Notes under the pieces: generated by a model
Seen by the model: only the letters and a program-made list of their open reading frames with translations
Databases searched by the model: none
What the model was told of the DNA's origin: nothing
Part shown: one piece after another, positions 46,001-56,174 of the stretch
Numbering within the stretch: position 1 is the first letter of the stretch
How the letters are laid out: each line of letters begins with the position of its first letter
NCBI GenBank assembly: GCA_021234155.1
Contig: JAJEKV010000014.1
Span: 10,809,563 to 10,873,562, forward strand
Length of the DNA: 64,000 bases
DNA from: Isoetes taiwanensis
Taxonomy: Eukaryota > Streptophyta > Lycopodiopsida > Isoetales > Isoetaceae
Direction of reading: 5' to 3'
Made by a program: the position numbers and the translations under genes

Positions 46001-47780
46001 CAAGGATAGAGCCTCTGAAACGTAAACCCTATGAGTTGCCAGGTTCTAGCAGGGTTTGCGTTTTGGGTGTCGAGTTTTGGTCTTTTGCTCTTGGGACTTG
46101 GCCGATAAGATGCAGCTTGAGAACGCTGCGAAGCAAGGGAACCCGCGGAATGGAGTTTGGATCTGTACTCCTCCCGTTGTGGCGCTTAGAAGTAAAGGGC
46201 GACTTTTGCAAAGAGCAAGACATTCATAAATTTGTAATTAATGCATAGTACGGAATTAAATTCTGATTTTTGTCAAGACTTCCTAAGTCATCGCCAACAT
46301 ACTGAGCCGGTTTCAAATTTTCTAGACAAGGTTTAGATCAAAGTGTTTGCATTAGAACGGTCCGGGCAGCCTGTTGTTGAGCAGCCGAGCTGGCACACTT
46401 GCCCAAGTCAAACAAGGCCAGGACCTTGCAAGGCTGTCTCATTAGAGGAGAGAGTCCGAACCCCAAGAGGCGAGCCCCAAAAAATTTCCCGAGGTAGCCT
46501 TTCCTGGCAGCGCTCCCCCGGGGCCGTACGCTAAAGACCACACTCCCGGATCTCGGTTCCCCTATCCGACCGTTGAATCCTTCGTTCAAGGGCCCAGGCT
46601 CGATAAGGTCCAAAAATCCAACATCCGTCCGGAGAACTTATCAAACCGCTGGCGTTTTTAAGATCGGCCAGATGTAGAAACCAAAGTGTTTTGTCATTCG
46701 GACATTGCGGAGGCTCCGGAATGGCGATTCGACTTCGCCACATCGTCCGGGAGGCCAAAATTACCCTAGAGACCAAGTTGCACGGTCAGTTTTGCAAAAG
46801 AAAGAAACACTTACGCCCTACGTTGCAGTATTCGACAGCCACCTCCTAGGCCAATTGACTACGAGTGTGTTGGACATGAGATAGTTTGACGCTTCCTCGA
46901 GAAGGGGTGGTCTTCTAGCCACGAAACTTGGTCTCCAGGGTAATGTCGACGTTCCGAGTCCATTGGCAGAGCCGAATCATGATTCCGGAGAGGGGAAGTT
47001 GCCCGTCCGTCGCCAGGGCCTTCGGGAGAGGACTTTTGGGGCAAGCTGCTTCCGGGTGGTTTTTAGGGTCCATGCTCAAGGCCAACACCCCCCCTACGCC
47101 AAGATACGGCAAGCAAGGTCCTAGTCGAATCGACAAGGATAGAGCCCTCAAAACCTAGACCCTATGAGTTGCCGTGTTCTAGCGGGGTTTGGCGCTTTGG
47201 GTGCCGAAGTTTTGGTCTTTTACACTTGGGACTTGGCCGACAAGATGCAGATTGAGAACGCCAAGCAAGGGGAACTAACGGAATGGAGTTTGGATCTGTA
47301 CTCCTCCCGTTGTGGCGCTAGAAGTAAAGGGCGACTTTTGCGAGTAGCAAGACATTCATAAATTCATAATTAATGCATAGTACGGAATTAAATTCTGATT
47401 TTTTGTCGCCAGCTTCCTAAGTCATCGCCAACATACGGCCAGTTTTCAAAAATTCTCGGACAAGGTTTAGATCAAAGTGTTTGCATTAGAACGGTGCAGG
47501 CAACTTTGTTGTTGGGCAGCCGAGCCGCACACACTGCCCAAGTCAAACAAGGCCAGGACCTTGCAAGGCCGCCTCATTAGAGGGGAGAGTTCGAACCCCG
47601 TGAGGCGAGCCCCAAAAGTTTCCCAAAGCACCTTTCTGGCGGCAGCCCCAGGGGCCATACGCTAAAGACCACACTCCGCGGATCTCGGTTCCCCTATCCA
47701 ACCGTTGAATCCTTTCGCTCAAGGGCCCTCGCTCGATAAGGGCCAAAAATCCAACATCCGTCCGGAGAACTTATCAAACC
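40090..47780. repeat. Tandem array of a 1.13-kb satellite, about seven units
   Basis: Anchored on GACTACGAGTGTGTTGGACA, units start at 40090, 41234, 42359, 43470, 44600, 45722 and 46857 (one base changed in the fourth), with spacings of 1144, 1125, 1111, 1130, 1122 and 1135. The last unit stops at about 47780. Each unit has one AT-rich block around TAATTAATGCATAGTACGG and is otherwise CG-rich. Frames such as 41841-42386 are open in one or two units only and are broken by indels in the others, so I do not call a gene. Differences between units gather at CG and CAG/CTG positions. Confidence 0.92.
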
Positions 47781-47826
47781 GCCACCCCTGTGCTCAAACA
47801 TGCCACCCTGTGCTCAAACATCCCGC
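47781..47826. repeat. Short direct repeat at end of satellite array
   Basis: Two adjacent copies of about 22 bp (GCCACCCTGTGCTCAAACAT) lie exactly where the satellite stops. They may mark the array's edge. Confidence 0.6.
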
Positions 47827-48027
47827 TTACATTCGTAAGTAGTAGCAATAGAAGATTGGTTAAATCCGAATGTGATTTTGATCGCATATATGGCTCGGGA
47901 ATGTCCAAATTAGCATAAGGACAAACTTTCATGACCATCGGATGAAAAAAGGCACCAAAAATTAAAAAGTGTTAGGCGTCGCTATAACAAAATATTAAAT
48001 GGACCGCGCCGCGACGCGACGTTAAAC

Positions 48028-48100
48028 CGTATATATGATTTTGAAATCGTATATACGATTTTGAAATCGTATATACGATTTTGAAATCGTATATACGATT
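48028..48100. repeat. Array of 20-bp palindromic units
   Basis: TTGAAATCGTATATACGATT occurs three times without change (48041-48060, 48061-48080, 48081-48100) after one variant. Each unit contains the perfect palindrome AAATCGTATATACGATTT when read across unit borders. The 20-bp period is close to two helical turns, so all sites face the same side of the DNA. Confidence 0.9.
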
Positions 48101-48109
48101 TCAAAATTA

Positions 48110-48143
48110 CGTCGCATGCGACGTCGCGACGTCGCATGCGACG
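48110..48143. repeat. 34-bp perfect palindrome built of GCGACGTC words
   Basis: The half site CGTCGCATGCGACGTCG is followed directly by its exact reverse complement. It adjoins the 20-bp palindrome array inside the CACTA element, about 1.4 kb from the right end, and uses the same words as both subterminal regions. Confidence 0.9.
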
Positions 48144-48329
48144 CCGTGTGCTTTTTACAGTCCCGCGGGCCGTCTTTTCCGGGACCATTCCTAGGCTTCC
48201 TTCTATCGACTATTTTGGGCGATCTTCTACACACGACCTTGAATGACTTGCAAGCACTCTTTTTAAGGTTAGTAGATCATGGTTTTTGGATTGAATGGTT
48301 TTTTGGATTGAATGATTTAGTGTAGATTT
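48144..48329. other. Unique stretch in CACTA, no gene
   Basis: Nothing recognisable apart from a short direct repeat (TTTTTGGATTGAATG at 48281-48315). A plus-strand frame of 69 codons spans it without known motifs. Confidence 0.4.
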
Positions 48330-48690
48330 CAAAATTTTTTTTTCTATCTCTTTCCTTCTTTTTCTTCTTCTTGTTTCTTCATTCTTCTTCTTTTTCCTTC
48401 TTTCCTCATTTCTTTCTTCGATTCTTCCCTCATTTCACTCTTCCATTCTTCCATTCTTCTATCTTCTTCCATTTCATTCTCTTATTTCTTCCATTCTTCT
48501 CTTTCTTTCCCTAATTTCTTTTTTCTCCTCTTTCCCCTTCTCTTCTTTCTCCCACCCTTCTCTTCTTCTTTGATTCATTCATTTTTTTTTCTTTCTTGTT
48601 TTACTATTTCTTCATCTTCTTTTTTTTTTTTTTTTTTTTTTCTTCGATCTTTTTTTTCGTTGTTCTTATTCTTCTAACTCTTTGTTGCTT
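48330..48690. repeat. Polypyrimidine tract, about 360 bp
   Basis: Almost only C and T (CTTCTT, TTTCTTCC words), with a T run of about 22 at 48619-48640. The lysine-rich frame on the minus strand across it is an artefact of composition. Such a homopurine/homopyrimidine tract could adopt triplex structures. Confidence 0.85.
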
Positions 48691-48802
48691 TCTATTTCGA
48701 TTTGGACCCGTCAGGATCTTGTTACACACGTCCTTCTTTTGGTAAGTTGATCGTGACTTGCATTTTATTTTTATAATTTTAAGTAGGTTAAAAAAAATTG
48801 AT

Positions 48803-49115
48803 GGAGTGGCTTGTTCAAGGGCACGCGAATTCGGCTCCACCTAGAGTGGGGAGGACCATGTACCCGGGTTCGAAGTCCACTTCACTACGATCATATATTT
48901 TTCCTAGGTTAAGGAGTGGCTTGTTCAAGGGCACGGCCGGCTCCACCTAGAGTGGAGAGGGCCACGTACCCGGGTTCAAGTCCACAACCACTTGTTATTT
49001 TTTAGGTTTAAAATAAAATTGTAGTGGCTTGTTCAAGGGCACGGTAGGCTCCATTACGAGTGGAGACGACCAGGTGTTCGGGTCCAAGTCGACTTTTCTT
49101 GTAATTCTTAGGTAG
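48803..49115 (+). repeat. Three tandem tRNA/SINE-like units of about 110 bp
   Basis: Units start at 48803, 48913 and 49021. Each has GGAGTGGCTTGTTCAAGGGC (A-box-like TGGCTTGTTCAAGGG) and, about 45 bases on, ACCCGGGTTCGAAGTCC or close variants, which match the RNA polymerase III B box (GGTTCRANNCC). This is the head of a tRNA-derived SINE. Each unit ends in TAGGTTAA-type sequence. The third unit has a degraded B box (GGGTCCAAGTC). No intact cloverleaf is claimed. Confidence 0.55.
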
Positions 49116-49374
49116 ATGTGGCCAAATCTAGCTTATAATCCTAAAGCCTATGTTAGCCAACTCTAGCTTTTAATCCGACTAATCCAGATTTGGAAGGGGC
49201 TCATTTCGATGATGGGGGGAGCTGCTTCGAAAAAGAAGGTACATGACCTAGTCATAGTCTTATTTTTATTCTTTTGTTTTGTGTTAATCTATCGATTTAT
49301 AGAAAAGGCAAAGAGTGATTGCAAAATTAAAGTCGAATGCCAAAAAATTGGGAGGCGATTGGTCACAGACTGCG

Positions 49375-49490
49375 TCACGTCTGCGCGACGTCTGGGAGAC
49401 GTCTGCCGACGTCGGCGTCGATCGCGACGCCGCGATCGACGCGGCGTGTCGGACGCCGTATGACGGCCGTCGGGGCGTCGCATAGATGTC
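49375..49490. repeat. CACTA right subterminal GCGACGTC-rich region
   Basis: Words ACGTCTGCGCGACG, GACGTCGGCGTCG and GCGACGCCGCGATCG, in both orientations, mirror the left subterminal region. Confidence 0.65.
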
Positions 49491-49518
49491 GCTAAATGGC
49501 CTTTCTCCTGTTGTGATT

Positions 49519-51720
49519 GCAAGTCTTTGCACCTTGAAATCCTGCATTAAGTTTACAATATCTATAATTACATACTTACTATCTCCACAAAATTTAAGCG
49601 ATTAGTTTAAATGGTAGAAATACTTCCGATAGTACAATTATATTTACTCTAAGTTTTACAATATTTAACGACTTTTAGGTCGCGATTATTTAAACAGTAA
49701 CCCTGATTTAGACCTATTGTTACATAGACAAGGTTTTAATTATCATCATACACAAGAATTAGATGTGCTTCTTATTCTCTTCCTTGGGTCCTGCATTACC
49801 CTTGGAAGTATATCCCTAAGATGCACTTAAGTATATCTGAATTCTATTTTCTATTTATATTTATAAGGACCTCGAGGTCATATAGCTATCCTTGGAAGGA
49901 ATTGGATCCCTGCGAAGGATTAATTAACATGCTAACTCACATTATCGTTGTTATTTAACTTATTTCTATATGATACACATACGTACAGCAATTTCTATGC
50001 AGTTATTAGGATCTATATTTAACTTATCTATAAGACACATTACAGCTTATAATACATGCGCACACCTTACCTAAGGCTAGAACGCATCCACCCATTGAGT
50101 CGGGCGAGTAATTTGGAGGTGACTTGGTCGCTGTATTGCTCCCATAGTTTTGCTCCACTTCATTGGTGTAGTTAGCTACTACGCCGGGCCTCGCAAGCGT
50201 TGAAGGCCTCCCGAGCACTAAGGTATCTATCTATCTTACGCTTCTATTCGCCGGCCATTGCCGAGTGAACTCTATTCTACGGGCTTGGGTCAATTCGATA
50301 CAAGTACATTCAATCATAAGATTGAGCCCTCCCACTTTCTTCAAAAGAAAATGGTCCTCACCCTTCAATGACGTTGTACACAACGTCATATCTATTCTCT
50401 CCCCTTAAGAGGTTATATGCTTCTTACTTAGCGCATTAATTTACTATCCTTAGATAACATATATAACCATCTAAGATGGATGCACATATTATGTTATCAT
50501 TTATTTCAATATAGTTATGGGTTACCTACTTAGTTAGAACGATTCTAAACCACAAGGTTTTGTCATCATGACAATTCCTTTTGTCTCAAAAGACTGTTTG
50601 ATTACTATAATTTTTATTTTAGATGTACTTTGCATGTACTATTCTTTTATATTCTAGAGATTCCCCCTTTCTTACTTATTTAAACTCTTGGAATATTCCT
50701 ACCAATCGAATTGATGTCATCGTAACAAGTTGGCCGGACTTGTTAGATTACTTCTTTTCTTTCGGTTGGATTATTCTTTGGAGGTACTAAATTTATACAT
50801 GGTCAACAATTATCCTAGTAATGATTCCTTCTTAGCGAGGTGATCAATCTCACCAAGTGGTTTCAATATGTTGGATGTCTGTTAACAATCTTGTATAATT
50901 TTAGTTACTCTTATGTGTTTCCTTCCCAATACTTGACGCTTAGCTCAATATTGGGCAATCCTTCTAAAAAAAAAATGCCTTCTAATCCCAATATGGATGT
51001 TACCATCCATACATTTAACCTATTAGGCCCCATGGCCTTGGATCCTTGAGCTTGCTAGAAGCTCATCCACTCGTTGCCTGGTTGACGTAGCAAGGTACGT
51101 TCTTCCGAATCGCTCGATACTTCAGTCTCCTTGACGGTGGCTCCCCTTTGATGTAGAGGTTGACTTTGTTCGTTAGAAGCCTCTCATTGCTGGTGGCTTG
51201 ATGGTGTAGTTGATCACTTGAAATCTTCCATGCCGCTTTTCAAAAGCCTGAAGGTGGCGTCGTTGCAACAGATCTTTCATCTGAACTCTTTATGTTGGCA
51301 GCTAAAGGACGACTCTGTATCCGATATTGTTTCCTCGACTCCATCGACGTCTCATACATCGAGTCCTCTTGTCGTTATCGCGTTGCCCGAAGAGTGTTGA
51401 AGATGTTGATTGCTTCACTCCTGCAAATTGCCTGACATCTCTTCGTTTGATTTGTTACGCTATGGGAGGGAAGAAATAACAAGGGAACTATATATGCAAA
51501 GCATATAGCTTACATAATTACAATTATTAATAGAGCTATTAAGTCCCCCTTGTGCCTCCCTTCGAGTTGCACACCTACTCCTTGGTAATGTCATCGGTGT
51601 TCCTCCCGGTGCCATGGTGTTGACGATCTATATCCTCCTATTTGTACGTCAACTCGTACTCCGGGGTAACTTGTTGATATACTTGAGCCCTCCAATGTTT
51701 GTCGGCTATGGCACAACACG
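49519..51720 (-). mobile_element. Retrotransposon interior between CACTA and gag-like frames; no gene
   Basis: AT-rich sequence without a recognisable domain on either strand. By orientation this is the 3' part of the LTR retrotransposon, where pol would be expected, yet no reverse transcriptase or integrase motif was seen. Confidence 0.45.
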
Positions 51721-51727
51721 CTTTGCA

Positions 51728-53744
51728 TCACATTCTAACTAAAGGTGTGCTGGTCGTTGATGCTTCGACATTTCGATCACTTCCCCGATCCTCGTTCTCT
51801 CGGTGGTAATTGTTCCCCTTCATGATACTTAAAGCTATTTGGAGATGTCTCTTGATGCTATCTTGGCGCTTCCTTTGGCTATACTCGTGCGGGTTGTTCT
51901 CTTCTCGCAGTTGTTCTTTGAATCGTCCATCCTTCGGTTCACCAAGTTGCATCCAAGTCCGGCGTGCAAGTTATCGGCTCCCTCGCCTCACCTAATTGCT
52001 TCTCCATCGAACTTCCAATCTTCCTTGTTTGATCCCCGGTCACATGGCTTGGACATTGTCACATTCCTCGGTGCTATGCTTTCTTCTTGTCTTGAGGTAC
52101 CCTCGGTGGTTTTGATTGTGCCCGTCGGTTTGATCCTCCCATTTGCCTCTAGGGGCTCGTGGAAGAAGTCGGTTGCTAGCACTTCTCCGGCTTTCGGTTC
52201 GACCTTTGTCCCCTGTATGCATGTCGGTCTCTCTCCAAGTAATGCTTCATGGCTCTCTTCCTGCTGGCTATATTGTGGGATGATGGATCCTTATATCTGC
52301 AGCGACTTGACCCTTGAGTTGAAGAAGTACACGCCTTAGATATACTCTTGTCGTTAAATAGCACGGCTATTATCTTGAACTTTCTTTTTGCCGAAGGTGC
52401 TTAGGTTGCTATCCTTGTCGTTAAGGTGCGAGTGCTTCTACCTTTGGCGTTTGCCGTGCCACATGTCGGAGATATGATCGGCTTCTTCTCTTCTAATTCT
52501 TGGTAGGAGTACGTGAAGCCATCACCTAGTTGTTGAAGGCATATCTCCTGCGTCGCGGATGCCTTTTCGTAAGTGCATCTCCATCTTCTTAGCTGGTTCG
52601 TTGATGTCGGTCGTTCCTCCTTTGGTTTCTAGGTGTTTTACGGGTCCGAATTCTTGTTCGAGCGGAATATTCTCCTCCTTGATCTTGCCCCTAATGCTGA
52701 TATAGGCCTTCAAGTCGGAGATGTTCCTTCCCTAATATGCGTCTCCTCCCCCTCATGTTCTCCTACTTTTTTGGAACCGATGAAAGTTCTCCTGCTGGTG
52801 CAAGGGAACTGGAAGCTCGTCCTGGTCAGCCTTAGGTGCTTTGTGGTTGCCTATCTTGGTTGCTCCTTTTGTTGACGTTGCATGACATTCGCTTGAGCTG
52901 CTGGGCTGCAAGGTCGTGGTGGTCTTCCCTCTGGTTTCTATACGCTCCTGTGTCGCGCTAACTTCTCTCCTCGCTGGAAGATTATGCCCTCTGGCCCTAG
53001 CTCATGATGCTAACGCGGCATCAATGTCTAACGTCTTCCTGTACCTGTATTTTGCTGCCTTGCATTCTTCCATTTGAAACTCATGTGCGTCGAGTTGATG
53101 AAGGCATCGAGATCCTCTTTCTGATGTGAGCTCGTGGACATGGTAGCCGGGGGGTTGACATCTAGAAGATTCTTGATGCCGTTGGTTACCAAATATTCTT
53201 CCCATTTGATGAAGATTGTGATAGGCCGGTGGTATCCTGTTCTACTCGTTTGTCGGTTGAGGTGTTTGTCGTTGTGCTTCCCTCTCTTGGATCTGCCTTT
53301 TCGGTCTCCTCTCCTTATGCAATGCGTACGCATCGGTGGGACCTTGATGTCTTCAAGGAGTTGCGCCTCTAGCTCTTCTCTGTGGCTCGCCCTCAGACTT
53401 GAAAAGCAACGCCAGATATTTCTAGAGTCTAAGGGTCCACTTGAAGGGCTCTCCTACAACAATTTTGGGCTCTATAAGCAAGCATGATGGCTCGAGCAGC
53501 ATTACTGGAGACATATCTATAATCTCCAAGTCTATGGACATTAGGACGTGTGGTATGGCATGAAATGAGGGTTGTTTTGCAAAACCTCTATGATGTTTGA
53601 GGCATACTCTAAGGTCCTATCAAAGTTGGTTTGGGGGAGTCCAATCTCTACACATGGAGTGACTTGGGCAGCTCTAGACTCTAGCTCCTTTCTAGGTATC
53701 CTGGCAATAGGGAGTGTCAATATGGCGGTTTTAATATAGGTCAA
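51728..53744 (-). pseudogene. Broken minus-strand frames, possible gag of the LTR retrotransposon
   Basis: A chain of minus-strand open frames (53744-53541, 53333-53028, 52713-52522, 52364-52176, 52182-51988, 51952-51728) rich in Lys, Arg, Glu and Thr. An example is KAYISIRGKIKEENIPLEQE. It lies downstream of the primer site and hairpins, where gag is expected, and the charged composition fits. No zinc knuckle or named domain was found, so this is inferred from position only. The plus-strand 166-codon frame at 51839-52339 is hydrophobic and is the likely shadow. Confidence 0.3.
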
Positions 53745-54146
53745 ACTCTATTAGAAGGACACAAAATTAGGTCAAGGTTTATGCCTTTGGCATGAGCAGA
53801 GGTGATGTACCAACAGTTGAACTTGGGTTGCTATGCTGGGGTCTAGATGACTATAACAAAGGGGTGTTCTTGGGCACCTCTACCTTAGAGTAAGGCATCA
53901 GCTTTGAGCCGAGAGCAATACTTGTGAGGTACTAATGGGGTATGCTTCTATTTACGAACAAACCACAGTTTGGAAAAACAATTCAAGGGTTTAAGCAATT
54001 TTGGTCATTTTGAGCTGGGGTTTGACATTTCTAGCCTAATTTGAGGTCATAAATGGATTCTAGGCTGTCTAACGGTCCTATTGCAACAAATTTTAGGCGA
54101 TTTGGAGCTCTGTAGCTCAAGTTATGGGGTTTGAAAAATCGGACGC

Positions 54147-55252
54147 CTCTAAGAGTGCGCGAGGGGGGTGTTAGATTGGTACCTAAGTGGCCTCTGGCGC
54201 ACTCTTGGAGGTGTTGGCCTATCTCTGCCTAATGGATGCCAAGAATCAGCTGGAAGGGGTAAATTTCTATTAATTTTCTTCCTAAATGCAAGTTTCTTTG
54301 TTTATTTACTACGTTTGGAGCAAGTAGGGCTAATCAAGGCCCCAGTTGGCTGGATGACTCTAAGAGTCTTGAGGAGGGGGGTTAGGTTGGGACCTAACTA
54401 TGCTCTGCGCACTATTGGAGGTGTTGGCCAAATGTCGCATTTGCTCCGGATCTAATCTCGTACCTAATGAAATATACATTTTAAACGACTATATATCTTT
54501 ATTATTCAAAATTTTCATACACTACATATAAGCACATCGGTTACAAAAAGCGACTTGTGTTCTATTTATCTGTCCTCTTGATGTACTTAGCCCATGATCC
54601 TCATGTCTTTTCGGTGTCTTTTTATGCGGAGCATGCACGCCAATGGGTCTTCAAAGTGTTGCCCACGACCTCCATCTCGCCTTGCTTAATTTCTTGGTTT
54701 GTTGATGAAATCCTCCATCTTGGATGAAATTGGGGTCTTGTTTGGTCCTGTTTCTTCGAACGCCTCTAAGAGTGCGCGAGGAGGGCGTTAGGTCGGGACC
54801 TAACTATGCTCTGGCGCACTCTTGGAGTCGTTGGCCCTCTCTGCTCCAACACATCCAATTTACACAATTTACATGTCGTTACCCACTAATTCAAGCATTT
54901 TAAGCAAGATTCTATTATTACTTTTACCCTTTGAGTAATTTATAATCAATTTTTGAGGTCACTTTTAGGGATGACTCTAAGAGTGCGCGAGGAGGGGGTT
55001 AGGTCGGGACCTAACTATGCTCTGGCGCACTCTTGGAGGCATTGTTCCAAAAGTGACTTGTACTTAATGTTTTTCGATGTTTTAAGATATAATTCTAGCT
55101 ATTTCGAGCTTTTTGATTGGGATTTCATCTTTTATTTTACCATTTGGAGTTCCTAAGGCCAAGTTCTAGGGTTCATATGGGGTGACTACTCTAAGAGTGC
55201 GCGAGAGACCCATTAGGTCGGGTCCTAACGTGCTCCTGGCGCACTCTTGGAG
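54147..55252. repeat. Five conserved 64-bp hairpins at about 211-bp intervals
   Basis: Hairpins at 54147-54210, 54358-54420, 54764-54827, 54975-55038 and 55189-55252. The outer stem is CTCTAAGAGTGCGC against GCGCACTCTTGGAG (13 of 14 pair). The inner stem is TTAGGTC against GACCTAA with a 2-base loop. Hairpin 2 has a damaged outer stem. Starts are 211, 406, 211 and 214 bases apart. The DNA between them is AT-rich and has little similarity, so the hairpins are the conserved part of an otherwise decayed tandem repeat. They lie between the primer site and the gag-like frames of the minus-strand retrotransposon. Confidence 0.88.
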
Positions 55253-55329
55253 TCGTTAGCCAAAAGTGCTTGAATTTTAGTAGGCTCTCTTAGGTGCCTA
55301 TGTTCTCTAATTATCCTAATCTTAAATAA

Positions 55330-56053
55330 TTACTAGCTCTACCCCGGGGCCCCCTTCAGGCAAGTGGTCTCTGCAGCTTCCGGGTTCTCGATGGCGCTCG
55401 GTTTGGACGTGGACATGGAGCTCACTTCCCCCACCGAAGGTTCGGGTGCCTATGTGGCAGGTGGTGCACCGCTGTATCAGGGTGAATGTCCTTGTGAGTC
55501 AGTTTAGGCCGGGTGTGAGCCCTCTTTGCCCTTGTTGTGGCCTTCATCGTTGAGACCTGGAGCATTATGCGGTTTTATGCCCTCATTTGCGGGTTGCCCG
55601 GGATTGGGTCGGGGCTCTGTTTGGTGAGATTGAATAGCCAACAATTCTTTGCTTCATGTGTATCCTCGTGTTTGGCAGCTTCGTCGACAAAAAGCCTTGC
55701 ATATGTGCGTGGCTTGGTTGGTGTGGTTGATTTGGAAGGCGGCGGTTGTGGATCTTCGGGGGATTCAGCACCTGACCTCTCGATTCCTCGACTTCGGTAC
55801 AAGCTATTTCAAAGCTTTTTGGTGTTCCGGGATTAGTAGAGCGGAAGTTTTCCATTTGGCGGGACTTCTTGGGTGTGGTAGATGGTGATGGTCGGTTTAT
55901 GCAATAGTAGAGTTGCGGTTGTTGTGGAGTGTCGCGGTATCATCCTTGTCTCTTTGGGGCAGTTCTCCTTCCTCCTCACTTGCTTTGTAACATTACCATT
56001 CTTTTAATATATTGCTGACCGTTCTTCAAAAAAAAAAAAAAAAAAAAAAAAAA
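55330..56053 (+). pseudogene. LINE 3' end: zf-RVT domain and poly(A)
   Basis: The plus-strand translation gives LPPPKVRVPMWQVVHRCIRV, then PLCPCCG and, after one in-frame stop, DLEHYAVLCPHLRVARDW. This is the zf-RVT pattern (W-x-L-P-x-K-V-R-x2-W, CPxCG, EH-x4-CP) found at the C-terminus of plant LINE ORF2 proteins. After the coding part there is a short 3' UTR and a run of 26 As at about 56028-56053. The 5' part (endonuclease and reverse transcriptase) is missing, as usual for 5'-truncated LINE insertions. It lies inside the LTR retrotransposon. Confidence 0.8.
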
Positions 56054-56164
56054 TTCTTTCGAGATTTGTGCTTGGGCTTTTACCTCCAAGGCGAATGTCT
56101 ATATGAGTTAGTTCCTATAGGGTTTCGGTTGGGTGCTTTCGATCCTGGTGCCCGCCAAGATCGA

Positions 56165-56173
56165 GCTCTACCA
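56165..56173 (-). promoter_or_regulatory. Primer binding site, damaged
   Basis: The complement TGGTAGAGC starts one base inside the right LTR. The plant tRNA-iMet site is TGGTATCAGAGC, so three bases (TCA) are missing or misread. Confidence 0.55.
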
Positions 56174-56174
56174 T

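Larger units (their letters stand above)
39271..49515 (+). mobile_element. CACTA (En/Spm) transposon, 10.2 kb, apparently non-autonomous
   Basis: The left end reads CACAACAAGAGAATGGAC then ATTTAGCGAC. The right end, read inward on the minus strand, is CACAACAGGAGAAAGGCC then ATTTAGCGAC, 25 of 29 bases alike. The element is flanked by ATT on both sides (39268-39270 and 49516-49518), the 3-bp target duplication typical of CACTA. GCGACGTC-rich subterminal regions lie at both ends (39297-39490 and 49375-49490), where transposase binding repeats are expected. The strand is arbitrary. No transposase (TNPA/TNPD) frame is visible. The interior is mainly 1.13-kb satellite. It sits inside the LTR retrotransposon and is therefore younger. 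Confidence 0.88.

Noticed and set aside
48604-48840. Lysine-rich 78-codon frame on the minus strand
   Set aside because: It is a by-product of the polypyrimidine tract.
48803-49115. Genuine tRNA genes
   Set aside because: B-box-like sequence is present, but no acceptor stem or standard cloverleaf could be paired by eye, and the third unit's B box is degraded.
51839-52339. 166-codon hydrophobic plus-strand frame
   Set aside because: It lies opposite to charged minus-strand frames in retrotransposon orientation, and the hydrophobic composition is what a Lys/Glu-rich gene gives on its reverse strand.
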